Below are positions 1 to 11,300 of a DNA stretch of 64,000 bases, in pieces. The stretch is from assembly GCA_005281725.1 (NCBI GenBank), contig SSBO01000012.1:20848779-20912778 (forward strand), read 5' to 3'. The notes under the pieces are model-generated. The model worked only from the letters and a program-made list of their open reading frames with translations. It was not told where the DNA came from and ran no database searches. The position numbers and the translations under genes are program-made. This stretch comes from Wuchereria bancrofti (lineage: Eukaryota > Nematoda > Chromadorea > Rhabditida > Onchocercidae). Position 1 is the first letter of the stretch; each line of letters starts with the position of its first letter.

Positions 1-5
1 ATTAT

Positions 6-890
6 GTTATAAATCATTCCCAATTTTATTGTAATTTTACCCAATTTACTACGACAACCAAACTTATATTCAATGGTTCAAAGGTTACAAGGTCAATCGT
101 CAAAGAAAGAAATCGATTGATCAAAATTATTTCTTTTTCATCCTTTTTCTTCCGGAAATTCATTTAGCTTAATGAATTTGAAATACTAATTGAACTTGGC
201 TTATATTATCATTCAAAATTCGTTCGGAATAACTATGTCACAATAGGAATCTTTTTAACACACATAAAAAACTTTTAACTGATAAACTCTTTATCATATC
301 CAGCTGAATCGTTCTTCCAGTGAAACACTGTGTCCTAATTATCATTTTTAGTTATTCTATTTTCGATTTTAATGAAGACAGCGCCAAAATAAATAAATCC
401 AAAATCTGCAAAAGTTTTTGATTACTTCAATTCCTATTTTCATTGATTAATTGGAGACTGTCAATAGCTCGTAGCGATTTATTCATTTATCGCTAATTCT
501 TTTTATGACCATATTTTATAAACATAATTTCGATTATTTCTCAAGTTTCATTTCTTTGATTTCATCGAGAAATTTTCTAGCTTTCCTTTTTTACTGATTG
601 CGCGCTACTGATTGTACTGATAGATAACCCAGCTTCTAGCATTTAAATAAACTGTCGTAAACATTTGTTCATTTCTTGTTGATACAAAAATAAGTGTTTA
701 TTGGTTTACATTATAAAGTAATTAGCAAATATACGACGCACACAGCGAATCGTAGGAGAAAATCGCTGAGAATTCGCAAAAATTTCGCAAGAATTAAGAT
801 ATCGTTTAGTAGAGGTTTAATAGAACATGGAATGATAACGCAATTGAGAATTATAATTCTAATTCGTTAAAATTGGGAATGATTTATAAC
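6..890. mobile_element. Possible non-autonomous DNA element bounded by 23-bp terminal inverted repeats
   Basis: Positions 6-28 and 868-890 are perfect reverse complements of each other (core TCATTCCCAATTTTA on the left). The 840 bp between them have no long reading frame. This fits a small non-autonomous transposon, but no clear target-site duplication is visible and the left end is only 5 bp from the window edge. It could also be a chance or decayed repeat. Confidence 0.35.
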
Positions 891-958
891 TGTATAAGAA
901 AAAATGAAATGACGTATAAATGTGACAAAAATTGTAATTAAAAGGTTATGAAGACAGA

Positions 959-1047
959 TGAAAAGTAAAGGATTATTATTTAACTTACTTAAAAAAAAGT
1001 TTAGAAAACAACTTAAGAAAAGTAAAAGATTATTATTTAGCTTATTT
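959..1047. repeat. Short imperfect direct duplication
   Basis: A segment of about 30 bp (AAAAGTAAAGGATTATTATT at 959) recurs with two mismatches at 1017. It is a local duplication in AT-rich non-coding DNA and no function is suggested. Confidence 0.5.
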
Positions 1048-2845
1048 CCTTGTTATGCTATGTTGCCATAGTAATATCTATCTATCGCTCTGCATACCAT
1101 ATTCACTAATGATTTAAGCAATCAATAACTTAATTAAAACAATGATATAATCAAGATTATTTTCTGTTAATCATTGATAATTTGCAATCTAAGTATTACA
1201 AGCAAGCAAATTAGTTTAATTATTATAAGAGAATTCTTCAAGAGAAAGAAATAAAAGAAATATTTTCTGTGAATGAAATGATCTAATGTTATAAAATAAG
1301 TAAATTTACTCATAAATCAATTGAAAAAAATTGATTTGATAATTAATACAGTGATATTTCTATTCCAATATCATTGATAAAGAGTAAACTTTACTGCAAT
1401 AATCTGATTTCTCTTTTTTTTTTTTTCGATGATCAAGAATTATTGTTGAGATGGATGACTGTCTAAACTAAGGTATAAATTAATTAACTAGAATTTATAC
1501 TTATATAAGAAGGTAAAAGTATGATAAATGTTTTAATTGCAAAAAGTAAAGCGAAATTCTCATTACAATGAAGAAAATAATGATAATGGGAAATAGCTGA
1601 GATTAGTCTATTGCATTTCACTTTTTGACGACCTCATTGAATTGGTCATCTAGTGGAAGCGGAACTGTCACAGTTCTTGTTTTTTTCATTAGTTTTTCTT
1701 TCATATGTCTTTTATTTTTATTTTTTTTCTCTGTATTTTTCAATAGTTAAATATTAGCGCTAAATATTAGCAAGTATAAATTCATTGATTATAATAAACT
1801 GTATGATTACGTCTTCTACGTCATGACTGAATCATATTTGTTCGGATGTGTTTACTTAAAAACACAATATGAAGAGTTTATTTTGTGGCTATCACCTGTC
1901 GAGCTAATTTCACCTTTCCATGATGTATCTCATAAGCAGTTGCTAAATTTATGGATGGAATTTTCATTCTATCCTTTCATGATATTTGAAAAAATTTGTT
2001 CTTTGTTCCTTCTTTTTTCTCGCTATGTAAAAGATCGATTATATCGTTTAGGTAATCGTTAAATACTCGTAACTTCAAGATGCAGCATTGAAGTAAATGT
2101 ATTGCTTGCCCGCACTGTACACGTAAAATTGCAAATGTTACTAAAATTGCTTATGACTAATTGAAAATTTGTTTTCAGAAGTTAGGTAATTGTGGTCGAT
2201 CATACTGGTACACTTTTCACTTTTATTGTCAAAGAAACAAAAGAAAATTATTAAAGTAAGTCTTCTGTTGTTCAGAACTGATTCGGTGCATTTAATGAGA
2301 ATGCTGATAAAAATGCTTTGATTATTATTGTTACTTCTATTAAGTCAAAGCTTACAATGACTCTTAGTTAGCATCCTTGAATTGAAATGCTCTTCAAATA
2401 TTTTTAATAGAGAGCACTATTGGTTGCTAACTGAAAATCAGAACAATGTATTTTAGCGGAAATTAGTTCGTTCGTTTTTCCAATGATCTAACAAAGAAGA
2501 AATAAGGAACTTTTATTTCTTTTTTTGCAGCATCTTAACTTTGTGCAAAGTGTTTCTCGATTTATCTTTTAAGGCAGTTGCTAGTAATTGCTTAGTTTTG
2601 GAGCCGTTTTCCCATGTTCTGTTTTATTTATTTTTTGGAATGGTTATAAATTAAGTCGTTTCAGTTGTTAAATATTTATAGAAACTAAGAAAATGATTGT
2701 GCCTACATGGAGCTAAAATGTTTAGAGATAAACAGTTTGTTAACTTATGCTGTAAGCAGAGCGAAGTCAATTTGATGTTTTTGAATATTATGGAGATTTA
2801 GTTATCATCAACAGTTAGTAACTAGTTTTGACATATTTTTTGCAG

Positions 2846-4062
2846 ATGACTTCATTAACTGATAACGGTTATCGATACACACGACTGAATGACTTTCCTT
2901 CGTCTTCGACTGAATTTTTTGCTGACACTTTACAAAAACAACAAGTTCGTTCATTAATCTTTTACAAGTTTTATTGGGGACTTTTTTCAGTTTATAACGA
3001 AATATCAGTACGTTAAGTATTAAAAATTGTTACTTTTACTACGTATAAGTTCTTGAAATCCCTATTTGTATACGGTATTTAGAATATTACTCGTCGCTAC
3101 TTATTTTATCTGAATAATAACTCATAATATGTACTGTTTCAGATAATACTGACTGATCAAGACAGAGATTTGGAAAAAGTTGGCGATTCTGTGCAAAGAT
3201 TGAAAAATATGAGTAGTCAAATTGGAACGGAGCTCGAAGAACAATCAATGTAGTCTCTTTTCTTTAGATCATGAATGTTATTTTTATAAAAAGGCAGTGA
3301 AAGGTTTATGAATTTGAATTTATAAAGTTAATATAGCCAATCAATTTGCTTTTGAATTTTCAGCATCACTCGATAGTCAATAAAGTTCACTTTAATTCAA
3401 GTTGTTCGGGTTTCCTGTAATTCATCTTAAGTTTTCTATCAGTCATGAAGTCATAAAGTATTTTGGTCGCAGTCGAAAATGGATGAAAATTTTTAGTTTT
3501 AGGAAGCAATAGAAAAGATGTTTGGATATGCAGAAATTTATTGAGTTAGAGATACGGTGCAGGGCTGAGTACATTTTCGTTGTGCGTTAAGATTGATCAA
3601 GAATTCTTTTTACATGTAGAGTTTTTGGTCGGCCCAGCATTTTGGTTCATGGTTTTTTTTTTGTCCAAAAATTGTAGGCGCTAATAATTAGTTGTTATTT
3701 AGCTTTCAATTTTTTAGAATGTTGGATGATTTGAGTACGGATATGGAACGGACGGGAGTGAAGCTCAATGAAATGATGAAGAAGATTGCTAAAGTTACCA
3801 ACATGAACGATGGTTTGTTTGAACCATTCTTGTTGCTAATTTTTTAAATAATGAAGCACATATCTAGTATGCACAATTGACTTTAATTTCCTCATTTGAA
3901 AAATTTATTAGGAAAGTAATGAGATGTATTGTTTAGCAAGACCACAAGAATTGGGATTAAACTTCATTCAGTTCTGGAATTTCAGATAAGAGGCAGTGGA
4001 TGGCAATTTTTGTTCTGTCCATATTATTGTTCTTCATTGTTCTTTTGTTTGTGCTGTTGTAA
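2846..4062 (+). CDS. syx-6: Syntaxin-6 type Qc-SNARE (SNARE helix and tail anchor)
   Basis: A trans-Golgi/endosomal Qc-SNARE. The visible exons are 2846-2944, 3143-3249, 3718-3812 and 3986-4062; all joins keep phase and give 125 aa. The protein has a linker (YTRLNDFP), a complete SNARE heptad helix (LKNMSSQIGTELEEQSIMLD, with the zero-layer Q in EEQ), VMKKIAK-like residues, an RQW motif, and a C-terminal membrane anchor (IFVLSILLFFIVLLFVLL) ending at the stop. Syntaxin-6 relatives are about 250 aa and carry an N-terminal three-helix domain, which I cannot find in the 2.8 kb upstream. The ATG at 2846 sits directly after a TTTTTTGCAG acceptor. Either this is an internal exon with more coding sequence beyond the window, or it is a spliced-leader acceptor and the protein is a short SNARE. 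The family call is firm; the start is not. Confidence 0.85.
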
Positions 4063-4381
4063 ATTGTTCGTAATTTACCATTCTGTATTTGTGTTTTCTT
4101 TGTTTTTGATTTTTTAGTTGATATTATATTAGTGGGACTGTCAGAAGCAGGAAAAAATTGGAGATTTCTAGAGATGGGTTTGGTTAAAATTTTAAGAGAA
4201 GTGTCACCTTGTATTAGTTGACAATCATAAACACAAAATGAATTTCCTTGCCCAGTTAATTCGATTGTTTTCGTCTTAGGTAATATTTTTTAGTGTATAT
4301 TTGAATTGTATTCTTTTATTAAAATTCAACGGTTTTATTTTCTATCACTTGGTGCTAACATATCGGTAACTAATTGTTTAT

Positions 4382-4387
4382 AATAAA
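4382..4387 (+). terminator. Candidate poly(A) signal AATAAA after the syntaxin-6 type gene
   Basis: An AATAAA hexamer lies 320 nt after the stop at 4062 and about 290 nt before the POFUT1 start. The position fits 3'-end formation for the SNARE mRNA, but AATAAA is frequent in DNA this AT-rich. Confidence 0.35.
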
Positions 4388-4675
4388 GGTTTTCCTTCGG
4401 CATTTCGTTACTTTTCCATGATAAGTTAGGAAGAACCATTAGTAGTTATACCTAGCAGCTCTTCTCAAAGACCATCTTCCAATTTTTTAAAATTAATTTA
4501 TGAGGAAAGAGATCTGCAACCTAACATACCAAACATTGCCTCATTATGGGAATATATTTTGTTGCATGGTCAGATGGTAGTTGTACTTTTTTTTCTCAAA
4601 GTAGTAAACTTTATTACTTATTTAGCAAAGCCAGCTCTGTTTCACTTGTTTAGGAGTCTTGTTAATCGAGATTAG

Positions 4676-7072
4676 ATGTGCTTGTCACTTTCTTCACTTC
4701 TTCACTTTATCACTTTAATATGGATTGGTGATTTCACTTCTGCTGTCGGATATGTTGTATATTGCCCATGCATGGGTAGATTTGGTAATCAAATGGAACA
4801 TTTCCTTGGCATGTTGGCATTTGCGAAAGCCCTTAATAGAACTTTAGTTTTGCCTCCATTCGTTGAATATTATCATGAAAGGAAACAAGCAGTAAGTTCC
4901 ACATTATATTTTTTCTCTTCTAGTTGAAATTTTCTTATTCATTTGTACTGTATATTTCCTTAGAGTTTCTTGTACTATAATACTACACTTGCTATCTTCC
5001 ATATACTTCGAAATTGTGAAAATGTAACTGTTATCTTAGATATGATTTTATGTTTTATTTTGGAAAGTTAATTCAGCAAAGTTCTTATTCAGATTATGGT
5101 AGATTTCGACAAATATTTTTTGGTTAAACCGTTACGTAATTTTCATAAAATGATTGTTATGCGTGAATTTATCAAGAAAATTGCACCAGATGTTTGGCCA
5201 TTGAGTGAAAGGAAAGGTGGGAGTTTGACTTTTATTTTGGAGAATTATTCTAAATGTACAGTCACATACATTCTCTGTTTCTGTTGTTACCTTATCATAT
5301 TGATTGTTGAAAATGATCTTTCTGTAAGGTTTAAAAACTGTAATGCTTCAGCATTTTGTTGGCAACCGCGTCAAAGTATCTATGATAGAAAAAAACCATC
5401 TGGTTGTCATGCCAAAGAGGGAAATCCATTTGGTCCATTTTGGGATTATTCGAATATAAGTTTTGTCGGCGATGTTTATTACGCTTCAGATTTTTCTGAA
5501 GCGCATTTTATTGACTCCGTGAGCGTTCGAACAAAGTGGGAAAAGAAGTAAGCATTGCATATTAATTGTACGTGAACTTAATGTACCATTAGTGTTTCAA
5601 AAAAAGTTGTAACCTAAATGGAAAAGGTACTGTTAAAGATAAACCACGAATAGTAGACATTACTTCAAGAGTTGATATGGAGTCGTCAGGCAGTGTAACA
5701 GCAGTAAAGAGTAGCATTAAAGTACATTAGAGTATTAAATGAGATAGAGTACTGCAGTTAAATTATTGAGGAATGAGGCAATTTTGCCTCAACAAAAACA
5801 ATACTTGCAGGTTATCTGTTAAAAGAAAAAATGAAAAATAAAAACATTGCATCGGTCATAGGTTTTTATTGGAATTTGCATTTTTGCAGATTTCCGGTTG
5901 ATCGATATCCAGTTTTATCATTTATTTCGGCTCCGGTAGCATTTCCAGCACGAACGGACCATCACCATTTGCAGAGATATCTTCGTTGGTCAGAACCAAT
6001 TATGACAGAGGCTAACAAATTTATAGCAGAATCACTTGAAAGACCATTTATTGGTATTCACTTGCGAAATGATATTGACTGGGTAAGCTTTTTTTTTTTC
6101 AAATAGACTTCTCTATTTACTTCAAATAATAATGTAAGATTTCATCAACAAAACTTTCTCTTACACAGGAAGAAAATTGATTTCAGTAGTGTTTAATTTC
6201 ATGCAAATTTCTTTTGCTATAAATTTTGTTCGCCTATGTAAGAATTCAAGAGAAGTGGTCGAGCTAATGTGTTTATTCGCAGAAGAATTTATGTCACATG
6301 GTACAAGAGAATGAAACTGAAAAATTATTTGGTTCAGCAATTTGTACTGGTAGAAACGGTAAATTAACTGTCGAAATGTGCCTACCTTCATTGGAAACAA
6401 TTATCAAGGATGTAAAATTTTGACTATTTTGGTAACGTACGTCTCAAATTTAGACCTTCATTGTCATTTCATACCATTACCTTGAGGTATCATTTATTTG
6501 CACCTTTTGTTTTTGGAATGAGGTAATAAACTTGAGGTTACGAAGGAGGTATCAAAATTGAAATTACGATCGGTATTCGTATCAAGTGATCGAAATCATT
6601 ACATCGATGAATTAAAACAAGGATTGGCTCCTTTGCGGGTATATATGTTTTTCTAATAAAAGTGAAAATATGAACATGTAAACTATGTTTGATTTTTGTT
6701 TTTGCTAAGACTATGATCTTTGATGATAAGCAGTTAGGGATTGCAATATTTTCATGGCAACAAGTTAAGGAATAGTGTTAAGAGTTTTCCGTGGCAAAGT
6801 AACATCATTCGTGAGGACATCATTTCATAATGTTGCAATTTCTAGCAAAGAAACCAACAACAGATTGCTTTCAGATTACTGTTCAACGTCGCTATCCCGA
6901 AAATCTACATGTAAATTTGGCGATTCTTTCAATGGCAGATCATTTCATTGGTAATTGTGTATCTACTTTGAGCGCATTTATATATCGGCACAGGAAGTAT
7001 GCATCAAGTATTCCCAGACCTTCATCTTTTTTTGCTCAGAATTATTTTATAAAAAATAGAGACGAACTGTAA
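4676..7072 (+). CDS. POFUT1: GDP-fucose protein O-fucosyltransferase 1
   Basis: An ER enzyme that transfers fucose from GDP-fucose to Ser/Thr of EGF-like repeats, including those of Notch receptors. Seven exons join in phase: 4676-4891, 5093-5216, 5352-5547, 5890-6082, 6283-6411, 6537-6638 and 6875-7072, giving 385 aa (human about 388). Residues 1-25 form a signal peptide. Next comes the family signature [20 protein letters not shown], then [10 protein letters not shown], the GIHLR motif with its conserved Arg ([12 protein letters not shown]), MCLP, and [10 protein letters not shown] near the C-terminus. The protein ends RDEL, an ER-retrieval signal (human ends RDEF). The third exon starts at the internal CAG at 5349-5351; the nearer AG at 5328 would break the frame. 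It lies 0.6 kb after the SNARE gene on the same strand, so co-transcription is possible. Confidence is high. Confidence 0.96.
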
Positions 7073-8336
7073 TAAAGTATAATCGAAAGTAGAAAATTGA
7101 AAGATGACAGGAATAATGTCCTCTGGACAAGAACTAAATTAAGTGCCTAATGTGTAAGGAATAGATGACAAAAGGTACCAATTCATTATAGCACAGCTAT
7201 AGCACAGCACACAGATCAAGGAAAATTCCTCAGATTATAAGCAACTTAGGGATCATTATTCCTGTTTAAATTTTTCTCTATCTACACTTTCCATGATTTC
7301 GCAATAAATGTGAGAACTATTTTTGGGGAAATAAGTCTTTTGTTGCGTAATAGGAGAAGGGTCTTCTATCGTCCGCTCCTAGTATTTCGGACACTGGAAA
7401 TTACGAAGTGTGTAGCAATGCTTTATGACTAGTTGAACGGAATCTGAAAAATATTGGAATGTTTTCGACATAATTTAATATATGATTCATGGGTAATGAC
7501 TCTCCCATTGCTTTTCTTCGGGATATAGGAGTGTCTTCAATATTCTGAATAGTTGGGGACCAAGTACTAAAATTCACGCCTCATCAACCCTGCCAGAAAA
7601 TAACAAACTTGCGAACAACTTCCATCCTCAACCTTCCAATAAAATTTGAATTCCATAAAGCTATGAGAGCCAATAAATACATAAATACAAACGACAAGAT
7701 AAAAAGATGGACTTGTCACAATCACCACAACAATGCGAGTTACGATAATAAATAAATGACATTTGGGAAAGATGAAACACAACACATGATAATAAGTGCA
7801 TAATTCAACTGGAATTTATTGCAGAAAGATTTGACAAAACCGCAAAATGCAGGGAGATTCGAGAGTACCGCAAAATACAAAGAAGTCGGAAGATTTTAAG
7901 AACCCAAAATTAATCAAACTTGAAGTTAGATCAAGTTTTAATATACCATACAAACGAAATCTTATGCTTGTGCTTGGACTATAATCCAAAGCTATGAACA
8001 CATAACTGTTTTAACTAACAGAATTTAAAAATCTCCTAACAATATTTCACTTCATAGAACGAAATCTTTCATGATTTTCCATATTCCCATGAAAGTTACT
8101 TAGAAAAAGCACTTTATCCTCCAAATCTTTCACCGTATTCGTTACATTTAGTAAGCATATTTGACTACAGATACTTCACAATTATTTTATGAATTTACAT
8201 AACGTATGCAAAACGGAGAATTTCGTTTTAATTTCACTTCTGACGTTTTGCTGAAATATCAATAACCTGTACGATAAAGTAGAAATTCACAGTTAAAGAT
8301 GACTAAAAATAAACGAGTTACTTTTATCAATTATCT
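7073..8336. other. Convergent intergenic region (POFUT1 / unc-18 3' ends)
   Basis: Holds the two 3' UTRs of convergently transcribed genes. An AATAAA at 7303-7308 could end the POFUT1 mRNA. No exon, RNA gene or repeat was recognised. Confidence 0.5.
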
Positions 8337-11300
8337 CGAAACTTGTTCAATCCACGAAGGTTTTCCAGGAAAGCTGCCGGATTTATTAACTGATCCGATC
8401 CTGTAACAGGAAATGAAAGTGACGTGTAACTCGTGGCTGACTTGAGGCTTAATATTTAATGGAAAGTTAAATGCGATTCACTTGAACCTACCGATGATAA
8501 CTTCCCATGGTTTCTTATCTTTGGTGACTTCGTAAGCAACTCTCATTTCTGAATATGTTACTCCACCCACCACAAAAACAATTAAGCGAGGTCCCGAGCG
8601 ATACGATGTCTGATGTCCACGTTCTTTATGCCATTGACCATATCGAGCACTAAGCGAAGAATTAACTCAATAAAGAAAAAAAAGTAAAGATAAGACAGCA
8701 GAAATAAAAGTCTTCAACAGTCAATTACAGAAAAAAGGATAGTGAATGAATGAAATTGTGGTTTTGATTGAATTGAAGGAAAGTTAGTATAAAGGCACTC
8801 GAAAACGTAGACAGAAAACCTTGTTGGTGGTCGATATGTTGGTATGATTTGTCGTCCAGCTAGGATAGGAAAATGCTTCACATCAAGTCTATCCTCTATT
8901 GCATCTTCTAAAATATCTTTCAAAACTGGAACCCATCGAGAAGTTTGGTAAACCTGTTCATTGGGACGCTCTTTACGATTCGGTGTCCAAAATCGTTTGC
9001 GTCCTTGCTAAAAATTCACGAATTATAAGGAAATCATAGAAGTGATCTTCCAAACTAAATGAATCCTCAGTTAGTTAGATGAAAAATTCATAAACTTCGT
9101 AACTCACATCTATAATTATATTCAAACCCAAAAACATTGCATTAGCCAGTGTATCTTTCTCCACCACATCAATATTCGCATGTTGCAGAAGTTTATCCAA
9201 ACTTTCCTCGGTAATGCCTCAAGCATACAAAATATAAAAATTGAAGGACTCGTCACATAGCTTTTTTGATTATCAACAAGTTACTCATTTACAACCATTT
9301 TCCAAAATCTCAAAATTTTGCAAAATTTATTCTTCAAAACATTGCAGCAAATAGCATTTGACAATAAAGTATTTTAAAAAACTAACCGTTTTTTGACAAA
9401 ATGTAAAGCAAAATAAGTCGAAGACGATCGAGTGGTTCAACTGCTGGGTCAATCAGTAATGGTACCATTAACTTCATAGGATCTTTTACTCGTTCACCTT
9501 CTGCATCAACCTGCATTGCCAAGTCCTATAAATAGTTTCATATAAACTAATATGGAATAGAAATTTAGATTGAAGCTTCAACTATGTTTTACAAACCTGC
9601 TCCACTTTACAAAGTTTATCGATTCCTTGCTGATACTTGCGCATACATTCTTCTGCCAAATGAAAATGGGTATTGAATTTATTCAGTTCTTTCTGATATT
9701 GTGGCATCTTTTTGATCATCATTGACAGATCTAAATACAAGTTCATACCAATAAAATGACCTTTAATGGGAATCATGTTTTTCAGATAGGTGTCCAAAAA
9801 ATATTAATTTATATCTTATTTAGGACAAAAACATGTATGAAAAAAACAAACCTTTAATGCTTTTTGCATCAGCTTTCATGCCGGCGTTACTTTCGGAAAA
9901 TTTTTTCAACCCTTTCGTAACTTCTTGCGAAACAACAGCGATATGCTTGTGACGATTTTCGACCCAGAGATCATCGTTTTCATCAAGTAATACCTCTTTA
10001 TCAATGTTATCATTCCCACCCGTTTCGTAGCTGAAACATTAGAAAAATAAGATCCATATTTTATATTCGCAGCACTATTCTGTGTACAACTATTGCAAAC
10101 GAACATAGAAAACAATAATTCCATAAACTAACCGGTAGACGTCATTCTCAATGTCCAAAAGATCATATGTCATGGCTTGTAAGGTTAGTTCATGAAGCAG
10201 TGGACTAATAGCATCAAAGCCTCGATCTAGAATCACGAGCTGACTACGAGCCTTATCTGCGCCTTCTCCCATCGAAGGATCATCTGCTTTATAAGCATCA
10301 AGTTTCTGCTGCACTAAATGTGACAACACAACATTCCTTTCAAAATCTGCTCGATACCTGAAAATCTCAGAAAACGTAGGAAGACTGATTTCTTACACGG
10401 ATCCAATCACCAGTTTCTCTAGCTCCAACAGTGTAATATTTTCTTAAACTCAAAGGAAAAAATGCTCCTTCATGTTTTTAAAAGCTGTGAATGATCCACA
10501 ATTTATTTTAAGTTGTTGCACCTTAAAAGTGGATATTCGCCAAGTGTTGCACACACCGTAGCAATCTGTTCTGCAATGCGTTCTAAATTGGCCGTTAAAG
10601 CACCTTGTTCTTGTGCATTGTAATATAGGAAGAACGTATCCGGTGAATCCAATGAATATACCTAAAAAACAATTATACCTAAGAAACATATACCTAAGAA
10701 ACATATGAATATACCTAAGAAACGTTTTCAACAATTAACTTTTGAAATTTTACGTAAAAAAAGACGAAAAAGGAGATGAAAAATTAGATAAAACTGTAAA
10801 ACTATTTTACAACAGAATTGTTACAATATAACCTTCACAACTTCAATATATAATATAAAGAAACGCTAAAGGTAGTTACTGGTTAATGTTTTTCTGGAAA
10901 ACCAAAGCATTGCAGGGATACCGTGGGATTAAGTCAATATACACAAATTAATATTGGGAAATGCACACCTGTGATTCATAGGGAGTGAAAGCGATATTTA
11001 CTTCCTTCAGAGTTTTAATATATTTCGCTGAACGGCTTTTTGATAATGTTGAAAATAGTTGATCAGGACATGCTAAAATTTATACCTGCTTTCTCCAAAT
11101 TCAAATAATAAAACCGCATTTCTTTACTAATTTCGAAAAACAACTTTTCCATTAAGTAGCCAACTTAAAAAGCGACGAAGTTTTAAAGATCCTTCAAGCA
11201 TTAAATATAGCTTTATCAATTTCTACTTCTGCAATAGTATTATTTGTGGATGTCAACGTTTAATTCTGCAGTAAATTTGTTTAGCTGTACATAAAAACAT

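Larger units (their letters stand above)
1..2845. other. Non-coding region upstream of the syntaxin-6 type gene
   Basis: AT-rich sequence without a recognisable exon. I searched it on the plus strand for the N-terminal three-helix domain expected of a syntaxin-6 protein and found none. It holds a pair of inverted 23-bp repeats (6-28 and 868-890) and an imperfect direct duplication near 959-989 and 1017-1047. The longest open stretch (1823-2062) has no family resemblance. Confidence 0.5.

Noticed and set aside
1823..2062. 79-codon open frame upstream of the SNARE gene
   Set aside because: No resemblance to a syntaxin N-terminal domain, no consistent splice sites, and composition like the flanking AT-rich DNA.
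5217..5351. Continuous frame through POFUT1 from exon 2 into exon 3
   Set aside because: The 135-bp insert is hydrophobic and unlike POFUT1. Removing it with a GT donor and CAG acceptor restores the family alignment in phase, so it is an intron of length divisible by three.
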